Notes: generated from the sequence alone by a model not told the origin. 64,000 bases of DNA from Epiperipatus broadwayi (GCA_028023455.1 JAQFVV010000064.1:2515825-2579824), one strand, 5' to 3'. Positions 50,371 through 61,599 are shown, counted from the first letter of the stretch. Made by a program: numbers and translations.

Positions 50371-50371
<1 letters not shown>
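47069..50371 (-). mobile_element. Full-length RTE-type non-LTR retrotransposon
   Basis: Minus-strand element. The 3' end is an ATC/GAT microsatellite tail (47069-47092) directly abutting the stop codon, as is usual for RTE elements, which have almost no 3' UTR. The 5' untranslated region runs to about 50371, where it meets (TA)n. It sits inside the right LTR of the large LTR element. The reading frame is uninterrupted. Other copies or fragments in the window: 33472-35581, 39966-40516, 63921-64000 and the diverged 21150-21505. Confidence 0.9.
47093..50080 (-). CDS. RTE endonuclease-reverse transcriptase
   Basis: 995 codons, no internal stop. It nicks target DNA and copies element RNA into the nick (target-primed reverse transcription) in the nucleus. 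N-terminal apurinic-type endonuclease, about residues 57-300: N63 in TYNCRS, E92 in LCEVR, VYAPT at 162-166, GDFN 197-200, and the SDH triad end at 288-290. Linker 300-500. Reverse transcriptase about 500-790: APGNDG, NYRPIS 575-580, KAFDS 648-652, RQGDSISP, and the active-site FADD 742-745. C-terminal region 790-995 with YGSETWTL and a basic tail, as in RTE proteins. Length is normal for RTE. M54 or M55, just before TFHLGTYNC, may be the true start; the first 50 residues belong to a conserved leader also present in the 39966-40516 copy. All catalytic residues appear intact, so it may be an active or very recent copy. Confidence 0.92.
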   Translation of the reverse strand: MIKIFPNYTIMTDKNKAWPLIPGGCKVTNQGSGWWPKAEGAKNFLEADPGCHLMMTFHLGTYNCRSLSSEGRLQELEEELSYIKWDIIGLCEVRRKGEETIDLKREHMLYYKGPYIGNISGVGFIINKKWKNNIVEIDGVSDRVARLVIQLNSRYQMQIIQVYAPTSSHSDEVVEDFYMDVQKAFDQSKQHFKIVMGDFNARIGKQMKDESVVGNFGYGNRNERGHRLVEFAEKEKLYIMNSFFEKNVRRKWTWKHPNEGTAELDYILTNRKYIFQDCNVLNKFNTGSDHRLVRGKIHVNVKLERQKLLRKTIFTVDIPNLQKHSNEFKLELTNRFQVLVDFEHDSDLNEINMKITDTLLKTATKIAGRKKQQLTNKISTETRELMKKRRNMKIYKNDALKRIEYLEFCKMVRKRVENDIRKYNCELARKAVEENRSLKNVKQHFGIGRKFISAIRKKDGIITKKRDDIMKLVEDFYQELYSNKEQVPPISITSSELPRILNEEVRNAIKCMKKGKAPGNDGIIIDILKEAGEETEKILAKLYTKCLNDKDVPDDWKNAIIILIFKKGDKEDIRNYRPISLLSVLYKIFTKIITTRLQRTLDFHQPREQAGFKSGFSTVDHIQVLREVIERTNEYELSLCFGFVDYEKAFDSINISSVIKALDHQGIDPGYCHILKNIYKNATATIRLHNDTGKVNIEKGVRQGDSISPKLFTAVLQEVFCGLKWEIKGVKVNGDYLSHLDFADDVVVFANNASELQEMLQELSDESRKVGLKINVKKTKVMFNRFAQNMKIKIDYGELEEVKSYKYLGQIINTDGNIMEEINHRIKLGWSAFGRNNLILKGNMPMCLKRKVFNKCVLPVLTYGSETWTLNRRSIQRLQTTQRSMERCMLGVTRRDRKRNVWVREQTGVTDLIEKIKRLKWSWAGHIARRDDNRWTIEILNWIPRDCKRPRRRPHIRWMDEIRKCVGVMWRREAKDRRRWIKLGETFILQWIDNG

Positions 50372-50410
<39 letters not shown>

Positions 50411-51027
50411 CAATATACATGTCTGAGCTTATATATATATATATATATAAGCTCTGTTAATATATGTATGTATCTGACTTGCATCCATAAAAGTTAATAT
50501 TGAAAATTAATGAAAATTTTTATTTGAGATTTATATTTATAAATTTTTATAGACGCTTCTCAGAAATATACATATAGTTTATATACATGTGATGAAAAAA
50601 ACAGGATGAAACATGGGTAGAAAAGTGAAGCTCAATCTTGAGCTAAGATCAACTGCTACAATATATATATAATTTTTAACATGGATTAACCTGCAATATA
50701 TATATATATATATAATGTGTAGGATATAGAAACAGTGATAAAATCTAATTTTGAAGTTCTCACTATTTTGATTTGTTTATTTAATCGACTAAATTTATTA
50801 TCCTTGAATTTTGGAATAAAGACTATAAAACATAAAAAATATCAGTGATTTTAATAATGGATACAGAAAACTGTAAATACAAAAATAATACTATATATAT
50901 TGTGTGTGTGTGTTTCTGCTTTGTAACTTAAAATACATGTACATGTTATTGTATATTTATATTTTTTTACTTTTTTTCATTATAAAAATTTATTTTATTA
51001 ATAACAGAATGTATATATATATTTCAG

Positions 51028-51234
51028 CATCTGATGTTCCTCCACTATCAGAATCTGAATCCAGTGATACTACTATGATTTCATCTGAAACTATTTCTAC
51101 ATTAGTAATGATGCCCACTGATACAGAGTTTAACAATTCTGCTGATGAGGTTACAACTAACAAAGAAAACAAAAGCAAGATGATAGACGAGAAACTACTT
51201 TATGAGAAAGAAGTTACTAAGTCCTACAGAATTG
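51028..51234 (+). CDS. Candidate internal exon, Ser/Thr/Glu-rich, unknown host gene
   Basis: A 207-bp open block between an acceptor (T-rich tract, then ATATATTTCAG) and a donor (AATTG followed by GTAAGAAA). It starts and ends in phase 1, so it is exactly 69 codons and symmetric. The peptide begins with a split Ala codon, then SDVPPLSESESSDTTMISS, then a low-complexity acidic, Ser/Thr-rich stretch and a Lys/Glu-rich end (ending TKSYRI plus a split Gly). No domain is recognised; it looks like a disordered, possibly phosphorylated linker. No similarity to the retroelements nearby. Seen: splice signals and frame. Inferred: expression as part of a plus-strand gene with large introns. Confidence 0.5.
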
Positions 51235-51549
51235 GTAAGAAATAACTACCCTCTTACTTGAGACTAATATCGCATGAGGAAGTCATACATTAATCTACAA
51301 TGGCTACAGGCACTTTTGTAACATTAACACCACAATCAGTACTTTATATTCCTTCAAAAAAAGTTTCATTTTTATATTTTAACACTTTTTATTATAATGT
51401 CCATTTACAATAAGTATTATTAATATTTACTAAGGCTATAACCTCAAGAATATGCATGTAAAAATGCAACAGTAGGGACCTCTACAGGTCTTAATCACAA
51501 GCTTCCATTTTGGAAGAATATGAAAATGTAAAAAAGTACTCATTGATCA

Positions 51550-52600
51550 TAAATAATCGGCAAGTAAAATTATTTTCCTTTTATTTATATCATTCTTTAT
51601 AATAAATGCAATAATCATTGATTCACATAAAGAAGCAGTAGAATTACCATTATTTATATCACTATATCATCAAGTAATGGAATGGTGATCTTTCATATGT
51701 CATAGCATCGACCGGGACGCTCGGCTAACAACACTTGACAAGGAATGATGATCTTTTTAGTAAAATAGTGAACTATTTTTATAATAAATGAAATAACCAT
51801 TGTTTCAAGTAAAAGAGAAGTAAAATTAGTTTTGTTTATACTCCTGTCAAGTGAGATGGAAGAAATACTTGATCTTGTTAATAAATCGATGATTTACTTT
51901 TATAATAAATGAATAACTATATATTTAAATAAAAAAGTAAAAAATACACACCGGTACACGCTTGATGGCGCTGCTGTCACCTAAACAAAGATCAATACAT
52001 CGTTTCTGGGTCTACATAAAAATGTGAAACAACAAACAAAACAAAATATCGGTGAATAGATTTATTTCTTTTTTTAATCAATAAAAATATATATATATTG
52101 GTGGATAGATTTCTTTCCTTTTTTTTTTTATCAATAATTATAATCTTTTTATTATTATTTTTTTTTTTTTTTTGGTTAATTACAGATTTTTTCCTCTCAT
52201 TTATTTACAAATCAACAACAAAATCTCGTGGCGTAGATTTTTTTTTCATAATGTTTTTACGCTATTTTTTCTCTCATTTATTTACAATAAAACGGTGTGT
52301 TGATATTTCGTTTGGATGATAGCAACATCATCAAGCTTGTCACGGTAGCTAATGTACTAGAACTAAAATACTTCTATTTATATCACAATCAAGATAGATG
52401 TGGATACAGCTTGATCCATTTAGTAAAACAGCGTCCTATTTTTATAGTAAATGACATAACTATTGATTAGAGTAAAAAAGAAGTAAAATTACTTTTTTAT
52501 ATAACATTATCAAGATAGATGTAGTGATTGTTTGATCTTTTTAGTAAAACAGCTGTCTGTTTTTATAATAAATATATTTAATTTTTATTATTCTAGTATT
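51550..52600. repeat. Diverged tandem array, unit about 110-150 bp
   Basis: Five diverged copies share GATCTTTTTAGTAAAACAG, TTTTTATAATAAATGA, AATAACTATTGATT and AAGAAGTAAAATTA in order (near 51550, 51740, 51880, 52410, 52525). Between them lie unrelated T-rich insertions with a duplicated TTTTCTCTCATTTATTTACA (about 52190 and 52268). It lies in the presumed intron after the 51028-51234 exon. Confidence 0.6.
51698..51735 (-). repeat. Fragment of the tRNA-like SINE
   Basis: Plus strand TGTCATAGCATCGACCGGGA matches the 3' part of the tRNA-like unit at 57338 (TGTCATAGCATCAACCAGGA), including bases beyond the acceptor stem, showing that the two are copies of one repeat. Confidence 0.5.
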
Positions 52601-52609
52601 AGTTGTAAT

Positions 52610-54520
52610 AAATAAGTATTATATGTGTCTAAAAAGTAGAAAAAAGCAGTGATATTTAACAAAAGGCAAAGAATATTTACTACAAGTAGCATACTACTAA
52701 ATCTGAAAGGAAGACATAAAACTTATATTTCCCATGCTAAATTCAAACTGTTTTGATTTTTACAGTACAAAAACATATTTAGGAAGATACTGAGACACAC
52801 CCCTATTCAATTTTTAAAATGGTGGCATTTGATAATTTGTAACAGTATCGCATATTTGTTGTAGCTATTGTGGGTTAAATTAGTTGCTATGCTATAATAC
52901 TAATGAGGAAGCTTTAAACTGCATTGGGTGTTCCATCCAGTTGTTATGTTGGATTTGGGGATAGAGTCTCTATTACAATAGCCACATAGAGTTTCACTCA
53001 CATTCAGGAATATATTTAATTAGGGAGTTCAAAAACAATGTGATTATTATTGGTAAAAATTACTCTTATCTGAAACATGGCAAAAATCCTAAAAAGCTTT
53101 ACATTGGTCAAATACCTGTTGATCCAATAGCCATAAAAAAGCTTGATTATGTACACTGATGCCAAAATGAATGATCAATGAGTCCATGGCATAGCATATG
53201 CATTTGCTCTGCTAAGATTATATAGTTGGAGCCCAGCTGGAGAAATCTTAAGATTAATTAAGATTGATAGTTTTTTAAGTAACTATCCCATGGGCAATTT
53301 AATTAGTCATCTAATAATAAAGAAACATTTTTTGCTACAACATAAAGTTCCCAGCTAACAATGTGTTGGTCAAATATGACTTTATTCACTGGATAATTGT
53401 TTTAATTTCATGCAACTTTCATTATCCCTATTGCAGTATGTGTTAAAGCTTTATTTCCACTGAGTTCAAATTTATTTTTATGTAAAGTGTAATTTATCAA
53501 TAGATTTTACATCTATGGTTTACCTTTACTTATATCTAAAAATTCAAAACTTATTATTTAAAATTCCAAGCTTATTATTTACTTACTTGTCCTGGTTAAA
53601 AAAAGGAAATTTAAATCGACTTACATTTTAAACCAGGCTATAATTCCCTTCTGCTTAATAATACATATGAATATTGCACTAGTAAATTAAATATTTACAT
53701 ATATTCTAATACTTCATAGTACTAACAGACAGTAGATAGAATGTATTTGTGGTAGATAATAAATAGAATAAAGTTAATGGATGTAAAGTGATTAAAGAAG
53801 ATCCTTCACACTCTCATTCCAAGACTCTTGAGATTAGCCTATATAAAAGAATTTAAATACAAAGATAAGATGTATGTTGCTATCTTTTCAAAGTCTCTAT
53901 CTTGTGCTTTGGTTTGAGAGTAACCTTTGCATTCAACAAAACACCATTGACATACTAAAACAACATTACAGCACATGTGTATTGGGTGCAATTCCCTTCT
54001 GATTAAAATTACATATGAATACTGCACTAATAAATTGAATAGAGTTACTATTCTTTTTAATGGATTATCATAAATCTTTTATCTTAAGAGAAGACATCAT
54101 TATAGTTTCATTATATTTAAGATTTTTCTATCTTCTTTACGGGAATAAAATATAAATTTTCTTTATGATTTATCGATCATCTAATATTTTTTTGATTTTA
54201 TATAAATAAGAAAATATTCATTCAACATCAATAATATAATTCTATTTTATTTTAATTTCTGCATATTTATTTTTATTTACAAACATTAAGTCTTGAAAAA
54301 ATCATTTATATACATTTGAATCCAATGCATTTTCTTTTACAATTATTGATTTTTACTAACAGTTTTGATTGATACACAGTTTTCATCAGATCTAATAGAA
54401 AAACAATTTATAATTTCAACTAATCCTCAGCCTTCATCTGAACTAAAAAAACAATTTCAATACAAATATCAAAATTTAATATTAAGTCTTTACAGTACTT
54501 TGGTATTCGAGCTTTGACAC
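52610..54520. other. Gene-free stretch with a direct repeat
   Basis: No gene. About 50 bp starting ATTCCCTTCTG and containing ACATATGAATA is present at 53642 and again at 53992 in direct orientation, about 350 bp apart; these could be short terminal direct repeats of an unrecognised element. Confidence 0.45.
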
Positions 54521-54521
54521 A

Positions 54522-54750
54522 GAGCAAATATTAGACCTACTTCACCTGATCACATTTGTATCAATCGCTGATAACTTTGTAATCTTAATCTTGGGATCTG
54601 ACCAAAATAATGTGTACATGGATCTTGTATGCACCTTTTTCAGCAAAAAATAAAAAATGTGTTTTGCACATGATATTTTGACAAGATGTACAAAGTTATC
54701 AGGGGCTTGATACAAATGTCAACAGGTGCAATAAGTCTAATACATGCTCC
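54522..54750. repeat. Foldback element, family 4
   Basis: Left arm (54522 to about 54590) with TTAGACCTACTTCACCTGAT and CTGATAACTTTGTA pairs with the right arm (about 54680-54750). The arms are clearly diverged, so it is old. Spacer about 90 bp. No coding capacity. Confidence 0.7.
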
Positions 54751-54829
54751 ATGTTGCATGACTAAAAATAAATAAAAGTAAAAACTATAATTTTAAACAA
54801 GACATTCAAATATGTATGATTTGAACACT

Positions 54830-55205
54830 AACAACTTTTAAGAATATTGGAAATCAAAAAAAAAATGTGATTTGCGATCTTAATGAAGAATACCATTTAA
54901 AAGCAAAAAAAAAGTGATTTGTAATTTTAATGAAATGATAGCATTACACAAAATATTTATTAATTTAAATATGCATTAAACAAACAGTAAATGATTTTAG
55001 TTTTTAAACCAATATTTATAAAAAGACATTAACTATACGTACAACTTCCACAGTAACAACTTTTAAAAATGACATTTAAAAAAATGTGATTTGTGATCTT
55101 AATGAAATGACACCATTACACAAAATTGTTACTAAACAAGCAGAAAATGATTTGGTTTTTAAATAATATTTATAAAAACACATTAAGTATACTCATACAA
55201 TATTT
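54830..55205. repeat. Two-copy tandem duplication, period about 215 bp
   Basis: CAACTTTTAA, then AAAATGTGATTTG, GATCTTAATGAA, CATTACACAAAAT and ATATTTATAAAAA occur in order at 54834 and again from 55049. Confidence 0.6.
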
Positions 55206-55209
55206 ATCA

Positions 55210-57330
55210 TGTAATATATAACAGGAATTTTCACTTTGAAACAAAAAAAATATTATCACAGAAAATGGACATCTGTACTAAAAATGTTCCCTCTCAAAAT
55301 GTAGACTTTGATTGCAGAGTATGCTGGAATTTTCAACAGAAATGCTAATAAACATATTTTTATAAACAAATTAAACCAAGAAAACTTGAACAAAAACCAC
55401 AAAAAAAAAAAAAAAAAATTAAAATGGAACAAAAACCACAAAAAAAATACATATTAATTATGAGACTGAAAATGTTGAAGTATTATGAAAAAAAGATTGC
55501 GATAATAAAAAAAAAACATATTTTCACATGTACTTGCAAGGATTATTTTCTTTCAATTTGACATCATTATGACATTACACATTTACGATGGGTGTGAAAA
55601 AGACTCCTATCTCCCCTACACTATGTTGCAGCTCTAATATTAAAGCACCATCTTTGCATATGTTACCTGACTTTAAAATATTATAGATTAATTAAAACTG
55701 TTAATAAAAATACAATTAAGAATTATAAAAATCATTGGATTCAAATGCATAGCTCTGATGTTTTGAAGAATTAACAGTTTTAAGAAAGAATAAAGCAATG
55801 CGAAATTGAAAATTAGAAGAGCATAGATAAATATTAATCTTTTTTGTTCATCCATATACTCATTTTAATACTTGTGTTTTTAATTTTGTCTACCATCTTT
55901 ATCCCATTTTAACAGCAAGGTGCTTTGTGTCTACTTAACAATAACAAAACTAAAGAATAAATAATAAATTTGATTTTTTTCAGTTGGATTGAATAAATTA
56001 AAATCCCTCCTCAGAAAAATGAATTTAGAAGTGCACTGTTGTTATTAAGATTTGAAATCATTCTATTAAAAAAAGTTTCTGTTTTAAAGACACTTTCAGA
56101 AATATATCAAGAATATTTAGACCTCAAAAGGCTTGCTAATGAATCTTAACTATTTATATCCTCATTATTTAAAAAATTGTAAACATAGCATCATAGTTAT
56201 GGATTGGTCTTTTGACATATCATTTTTATTTAGAGAGTATAATTTAAGTATTTAGCAATGTTAAATTAAATTCTTTTGAATAAATTAGGCATATGTTCAA
56301 TTCTGTTTAAATCCAAAATAATCTTTTCACTTCTTTAAAGCAACATAATTCAATAATGAACACATACAATATATACTAAAAAAAGCTTATTTATTTATTG
56401 GTTTAACATAGTATGCTTGGCACGCATTCGACTAAACTGTAATCGTAATCATAGCAACATTAAATAATTAAAGATAAATATGTAATTTATAAAAGTGAAG
56501 AGTTATGGTGTGTTGATTATAAAATGTAAATGTCTTAATTTACATTTTGAAAGGGGGAACAAATGACTCTTTCTTATTGATTGTGTTGGTACTTTATGAG
56601 ATATTTGAGATATAACCGAAGGGCATATGACACAGAGGGGCATCCAAATCGAAACTCAAAATTTAAAATCCTGAAAAACTGAGTACATTTTTTGCTATTA
56701 TAAAGTTATTTTTACAATTAATTTTCTTTTGCTTATATTTAATAGAAACTATTTGAAAAGTCTTAATTTGACCCAAACAAACAAAAAAAAAAAAGATTTT
56801 ATTCTTAGAAAGTATATTAATACTTTTTATTAGTCATTCATTAGACTAGAGATTATCCAATAATGAATAATATTTTTGTGCTGTAATTTTCATTACACTA
56901 CTCTCATGCAAGGTAGGGACTGGTTTTTATCCACTTTGAACACCTTGTGGAGGAATGTAGTTATAAACATATGACCAAATACGTGAAAAAGATCTATGAT
57001 CCCTAAGATGCACATTTCGTTCTGCACCAGCACTCATCACTTGGTCCAGACCTTGTGTGAGAGTGGTGTAGTGAAAATTAAATTACAGAAATATTATTCA
57101 TTCATTCTTAGATTCTTTTTTTTTCCTTCCTTCATTCTTTCTTTGTATTTTAACTGTAATAATTTGCAATGTTTTTTTTTTAAACTTGAGTATCCAAATT
57201 AAGACTTCCTATTTAAATCTAGTATTTAATGTTAGTTTTAAATCGTAAAGTGAACAGTCTACAATTTATGCATACGATCTTATCGAAAGTTTTAAATTTT
57301 TAATGCATTCGCTTTTTGAATGTTTTTTTT
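55210..57330. other. Gene-free A+T-rich stretch
   Basis: No gene or recognisable element. A-rich and T-rich runs (55401, 56790, 57120) only. Confidence 0.5.
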
Positions 57331-57337
57331 TTTTTTC

Positions 57338-57428
57338 ATGTGTCATAGCATCAACCAGGAAGCGAACCCACTAACGCGAGACAACTGCTTGTAAAGCAGA
57401 CGTCGCTGACCTCTCGACCACCAATGCT
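57338..57428 (-). repeat. tRNA-derived SINE or tRNA pseudogene
   Basis: The minus strand folds roughly as a tRNA: a 7-bp acceptor stem (AGCATTG with TGATGCT, two wobbles), D stem GTC/GAC with a GG-containing loop, anticodon stem CTGC/GCAG with loop TTTACAA, a long variable region, and a GGTTCGCTTCC T arm with mismatches. The 3' side continues past the acceptor (ATGACACATG) into an A-run of about 15 (plus-strand T at 57325-57339), which a functional tRNA gene would not have, and a second copy fragment exists at 51698. These favour a small tRNA-derived retroposon with a Ser/Leu-like body. No clear target duplication. Confidence 0.5.
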
Positions 57429-57949
57429 TCACATTAATATTTTTTTTATAAAATAAACTTTATTAATTGCAAATTATATTAATAAATTTACAGGAGAAAA
57501 AAAAATACATAACATATACATAATTTATAAAAATATATCCATTACGACTAGTATTTTAGGGGAGTTGAAAATAATTCACATTTATATAGATAAATGTATA
57601 ATTTATATCATTCTGAAATAAAATATAACTAAGAAAAAAATTGTTCTGCCAAATTTTTCTCTTAGTATTTCTAGGTAAATATTTTAGAACATATAAATAT
57701 GTATTATACCACTCTTTATAATATGTTTAAAACATTATATTTTTTGTTATCAAAGTATAAGAATTAAATATTTTAATACTTTTCTGGATAAATTGTTTAA
57801 GATTCATTATTTGCTAATGAAATACGAAGTGTCATAAGGATGAGAGTACGGACATGTTTTTAAAATGTGTATATCTTTTGGATGATTATTACTCAAGATA
57901 CGTATGGGATCCGGATTTTTAATTGTTTTTGTAGGAATTGTGTCAAGTA

Positions 57950-60570
57950 ATAAATTTAAAAAAACTTTCAAACATTATTGGGGAGCACATATTTTTAAAT
58001 TGGGTTAAAGTTTTAGCAACAGGGATGTTTGACCATAGATGTCTGTTGGGATTTTTTTTCTTTCAAATCTTTAAATGAAACATCAACTAAAGATTTGACT
58101 TTATAATTATCCAATAGATCTGTATGTTCGATACTGTGATCAGTTAAAAAGAAACTACTTTTATATGGAAGTGATGCAAGAAATGTTATATAGGTGAAGG
58201 AGTGTTTTTGAGAACTGAATTTAAAGAGGTTGCAATGCATATTTAGTTCTAAGAATCAAATGTTTTGAGTACATATTAAATTAAGTCCATCTTTAAAAAT
58301 AGAAATAGAAGGACTTGTAATTGATAGATGTGATATAATCACCAGCATCCATGGTCTACAGTAAGTAAGTATATCACCCACAATAGCATTACCAGTATAA
58401 GCAATTTTGGTCAGAAGGCTTTTATTTTTGCATTTCATACAATCAGATAATTCAAATGAAGACTTAATTGTGCTTTAGAAAAATTGATTGGAATCCAAGA
58501 AAATATGAGTATGAAGGAAGATTGTGACCTGTAGCTATCTGCCATAAAGATAATATAATTTCCATTGTAGGTCCTGTTAGTCATTCAAATTTGTTTAGAA
58601 TGTGAGAAATGTTCTGCAAGTCTCTGAAGACTATCAGGGCACCATCAACAAAAGATATTACTTTAACAGTCATGCCAAGATGAGGAAAAAAGATACTATC
58701 TGTTCATTGCTCAGTTTCTTTAGACAGTTGCTTAATATGCTAAACAAGTAATTCCAGTTTATCAGATCAAAAGCAGACAAAAAAATCAACTTAGCATGTG
58801 ACATAATTTATTATTTTTTTTTGCATACACTATTGACTTTGATGCCAAAAAGAACAGATTGTCTTGGGGTGGTTGGCGGGAGGGGGGGCCGCCGCCGCCC
58901 CGCAAGGAAGTAGGTGGTTGCGGGTGGGGGTGGCTCCTCCCCTCCCCTATGATATAAAAAAAAAAAAAAAAAAAAAAAAAAGAACAGATTGAGATTCACA
59001 ATAGGTTTTAACTACATAATGTGATTAAGATCATTTACTTGTTTAGGAATAACTATTGCAAACATTTTTTATCAGCATCGTCCAATGAGATGAGTCACAG
59101 GTCATTCACTGCGGAATATAAGTTTTTCAAGTTTTCTAAGGCAGAAAATTGCGTTAGTAAATAGCTTAGATATGTAATATTTATGTGAACAAAGTTAGTC
59201 ATAACATTTAAGCAGAATGGTAGTGTTAATATAATTTAGATGCTTGTAAATATTAGCTGGAATAATATCATTTGCTAGTGTGTGAATTTGTTGTTCTGAA
59301 AAGTAATTATTTTTGAAGAAGTTGTATATTACAAGTAATAAAAAATAAAAAAATTGCTGATAATTCTATTACTTAACAAGCTTGAGTTCCAGAACTATGA
59401 TTTTCACATGTTTAAAAAGTTTGATACCAATATTGGTGCCTGACATGAGTGTATTTTCTTTCAACAAAATACGAATACCATAAGCATAAGCAGTTGTTTT
59501 TGTATAATTTGCAATAGGTTTTATTAACACTGAAAGATTAGAGATTACTTTTTAAGCCTAAATCTTATGATGTTTTGGTTATATAGAAGCAGTTGCCTGT
59601 TAAGCTTCACTTTGCTGTTTATGACTAAGACATTTTGCATCATTGAACTGTGTTGTGGCTTGAACACTTGAATTGATGTCATAAATACATTGCCTTATAA
59701 AATTATTTGAATTATAATCTGTTAGACAAATCAGAACAACATTTAGAATTTTTTTACCAGTATCCATATTTCAATCAAAAAGAAATTCTGCAGTTGATAA
59801 AAGTAATTAGTGGCAATTAATATATTAAAGATATCATTGATATTTAATTTAAATTCACTAGGAAACTGAGGCCTGAATATAAACTTATAAATTATTGATT
59901 TGTTTTGAAGTGTGCTTTGCATTAGAGACTGGTGACTTGAAGTCTTGAGTTCAGTAGAAGAAGAAAAAAGAGACCAATGAGAGAAGATCCTTGACCTCTG
60001 ATAAATGATACAACATTTGTAGAATAAAGTTAAAGTAGTAATAGCAAGGCTAAATGATTGAGCTTTAGTTTCAAAGTGGATGGTAGATTATTATACGAGC
60101 AATTAAAATCACCACACAATAGTTAGATTAGGTTTATATAGGATTTCGCCTTATGCAATTAAAGAGACTTTTTACTAGGTTTTTTGCTTTTTGGCATGGA
60201 TATATAGTGTTATATTACTAAAAAATAAAGAAAAGAATGATTGGATTAACTAAAATAAATATCATTTTTAATCCTATCAATGGAAATTGCATATTTATTA
60301 GGACACTTATACCTTGTGTTGGTCTAATATTGGCCTTATATACAAACATCTATTTACTGTTTAGAGTGTTAACAATGATTGGTTTGGTTGATGAAGTAAT
60401 TTTTGTTTCTGTAATGATGAAAATATCAGTATGGTGATTATTTAGAAATTGACAGAGCTGTGAAATTCTATTGCATGAATTAAGTCTTTGCACATTTATC
60501 ATGGCAATTTTAATGCTTGACATATTAAGTTTTGAAAGAGTTGAATCAAAGCATTTTGCTGGCATGTTTA
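57950..60570 (-). pseudogene. Decayed LINE (endonuclease and reverse transcriptase)
   Basis: Minus-strand pieces in LINE order. At 60510-60410: IKIAMINVQRLNS, then ISQLCQFLNNHHTDIFIITE, the start of an apurinic-type endonuclease (N and E catalytic positions present). At about 60125-60090: LLCGDFNCS, the GDFN motif. At about 58780-58730: SAFDLINWNYLF, RT motif A with its Asp. At about 58670-58630: ISFVDGALIV in the place of the YADD/FADD active site, with the second Asp replaced by Gly. Frames at 58256-58438 and 58013-58240 lie further downstream. Many stops. It is not RTE-like; L1/Tx1-like organisation is possible. A small retroposon (58862-58980) is inserted within it. Confidence 0.7.
58862..58980 (+). 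mobile_element. GC-rich poly(A) retroposon
   Basis: About 90 bp of extremely G+C-rich sequence (GGTTGGCGGGAGGGGGGG and GCCGCCGCC blocks, then GGTGGTTGCGGGTGGGGG) followed by ATGATAT and about 27 A. AAAAAGAACAGATTG stands before it (58847-58861) and repeats after the A tail (AGAACAGATTG, 58981-58991), a target-site duplication of 11-15 bp. These are hallmarks of LINE-mediated insertion of a polyadenylated RNA. The source RNA is not recognised; a short SINE is likely. Confidence 0.8.
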
Positions 60571-60599
60571 TATCAGAGTCAAGAATTATAGTTTTTTAT

Positions 60600-61430
60600 T
60601 ACTTTTGTTGGCAGAGGAAGTAATTTTATGAGGTGCTTCACAAGTAGGTTTTATTTTTAGTCCTGGATAATTTTTAGTAAATGTGGTATCTTGACTGTAA
60701 CACAGAATTAAATTCTGCATATGACTTTTATTCAGGTCCATGGATTGTTGTAAATTATTATCCATAAGTGATTTTTGACATTGCTTTTCATAATGGCAAT
60801 TTACGGGTGGGGTGGGTGTATGCGAAAGCGTTACTGATGTTACATCCTTGACTGGATTGTGTTACATTAGATTCACAATTGGTGGTATTTGCAGACTATA
60901 ATGCAAATGAGGTTTTATTGCTAATGTGATAATTTATTTCCAGGATAGTAAAGCGGTCATATATATACATCATAAATATATATATATACGTGCTTCATGT
61001 ATGTATTTTGCTATTAAGTTGAAATATTTAGAAAATTTAATGTATAAAAAGTGTAATTTTATTATTAAAATGGTATGTGTAAAAAAAAAGATGGGGTTTC
61101 AAATCAGCAAAGAAAGTTTAATTTTCTAAATTAATTAATTAAAAATCCAATTGATATCAAAAGAACGTATAAATTAAATTCTAATTTTATAATTATTTAG
61201 GGGAAAGGTGTCAAAACATGTAGAATCAGATAAAATCAAATACATTCAGAATTTAATTAAAAAATGCAATTAATAAAATTTCAAAATTAAATTGATTACG
61301 ATTATAATCAGTAAGATTCTTTTTAGATAATCAAGAAAATAATTTTCCTTAAATTTTAATTAATTAATTAATTTGGAGATCCAGGTGGTTTGGTTTTGAG
61401 TGCTATATATATTGGTTGCAAGGAAAACAA
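60600..61430. other. Gene-free A+T-rich stretch
   Basis: No supported gene. The part to about 60900 may be the 5' region of the decayed LINE. Confidence 0.4.
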
Positions 61431-61434
61431 TTGT

Positions 61435-61590
61435 AGTTATTGTAAAAACTTTTTGAGAGTTATTGTAGAAACTTCTGGAAGAGTTATTGTACACTTCGTG
61501 TAGAGTTTATTATTGAAAACTTCAGAAAGAGTACACTTCTTGTAGAGTTTAGTTACTGTACACTTCTGGAGGAGTTTTATTGTAAAGTTT
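61435..61590. repeat. Short tandem repeats, unit about 23 bp
   Basis: Repeated variants of GAGTTATTGTACACTTCTGG (for example near 61455, 61478, 61535 and 61555). Confidence 0.65.
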
Positions 61591-61599
61591 TTAAGTTGT

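Larger units (their letters stand above)
40534..50660 (-). mobile_element. Non-autonomous LTR retrotransposon with nested RTE
   Basis: Two direct repeats of about 2.85 kb flank about 1.0 kb of internal DNA; the right repeat is split by the RTE at 47069-50371. Left outer end is (TA)n|TGTACC and right outer end is CTACA|(TA)n, consistent with one insertion into a TA repeat. On the minus strand the sequence before the left repeat reads GTGGTGAAGGG then TGTAGC, a good polypurine tract next to an LTR start, which favours minus orientation. No pol domains exist, so it is LARD-like. A plain segmental duplication is the alternative. Confidence 0.6.
44400..50660 (-). repeat. Right LTR of the non-autonomous element, interrupted
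   Basis: 44400 to about 47050 matches 40536 to about 43165, and about 50440-50660 matches about 43167-43386. The break lies in a short TA tract (TTTTATATATATAAAAGC in the uninterrupted copy). The start is TTTACC instead of TGTACC, a point change in the terminal dinucleotide. Confidence 0.7.

Noticed and set aside
53839-54027. 62-codon minus-strand frame with Cys residues
   Set aside because: No splice sites or similarity; it overlaps a direct repeat present twice.
57338-57428. Functional tRNA gene
   Set aside because: T-stem mismatches, a short anticodon stem, an A tail after the acceptor and a second partial copy favour a SINE or pseudogene.
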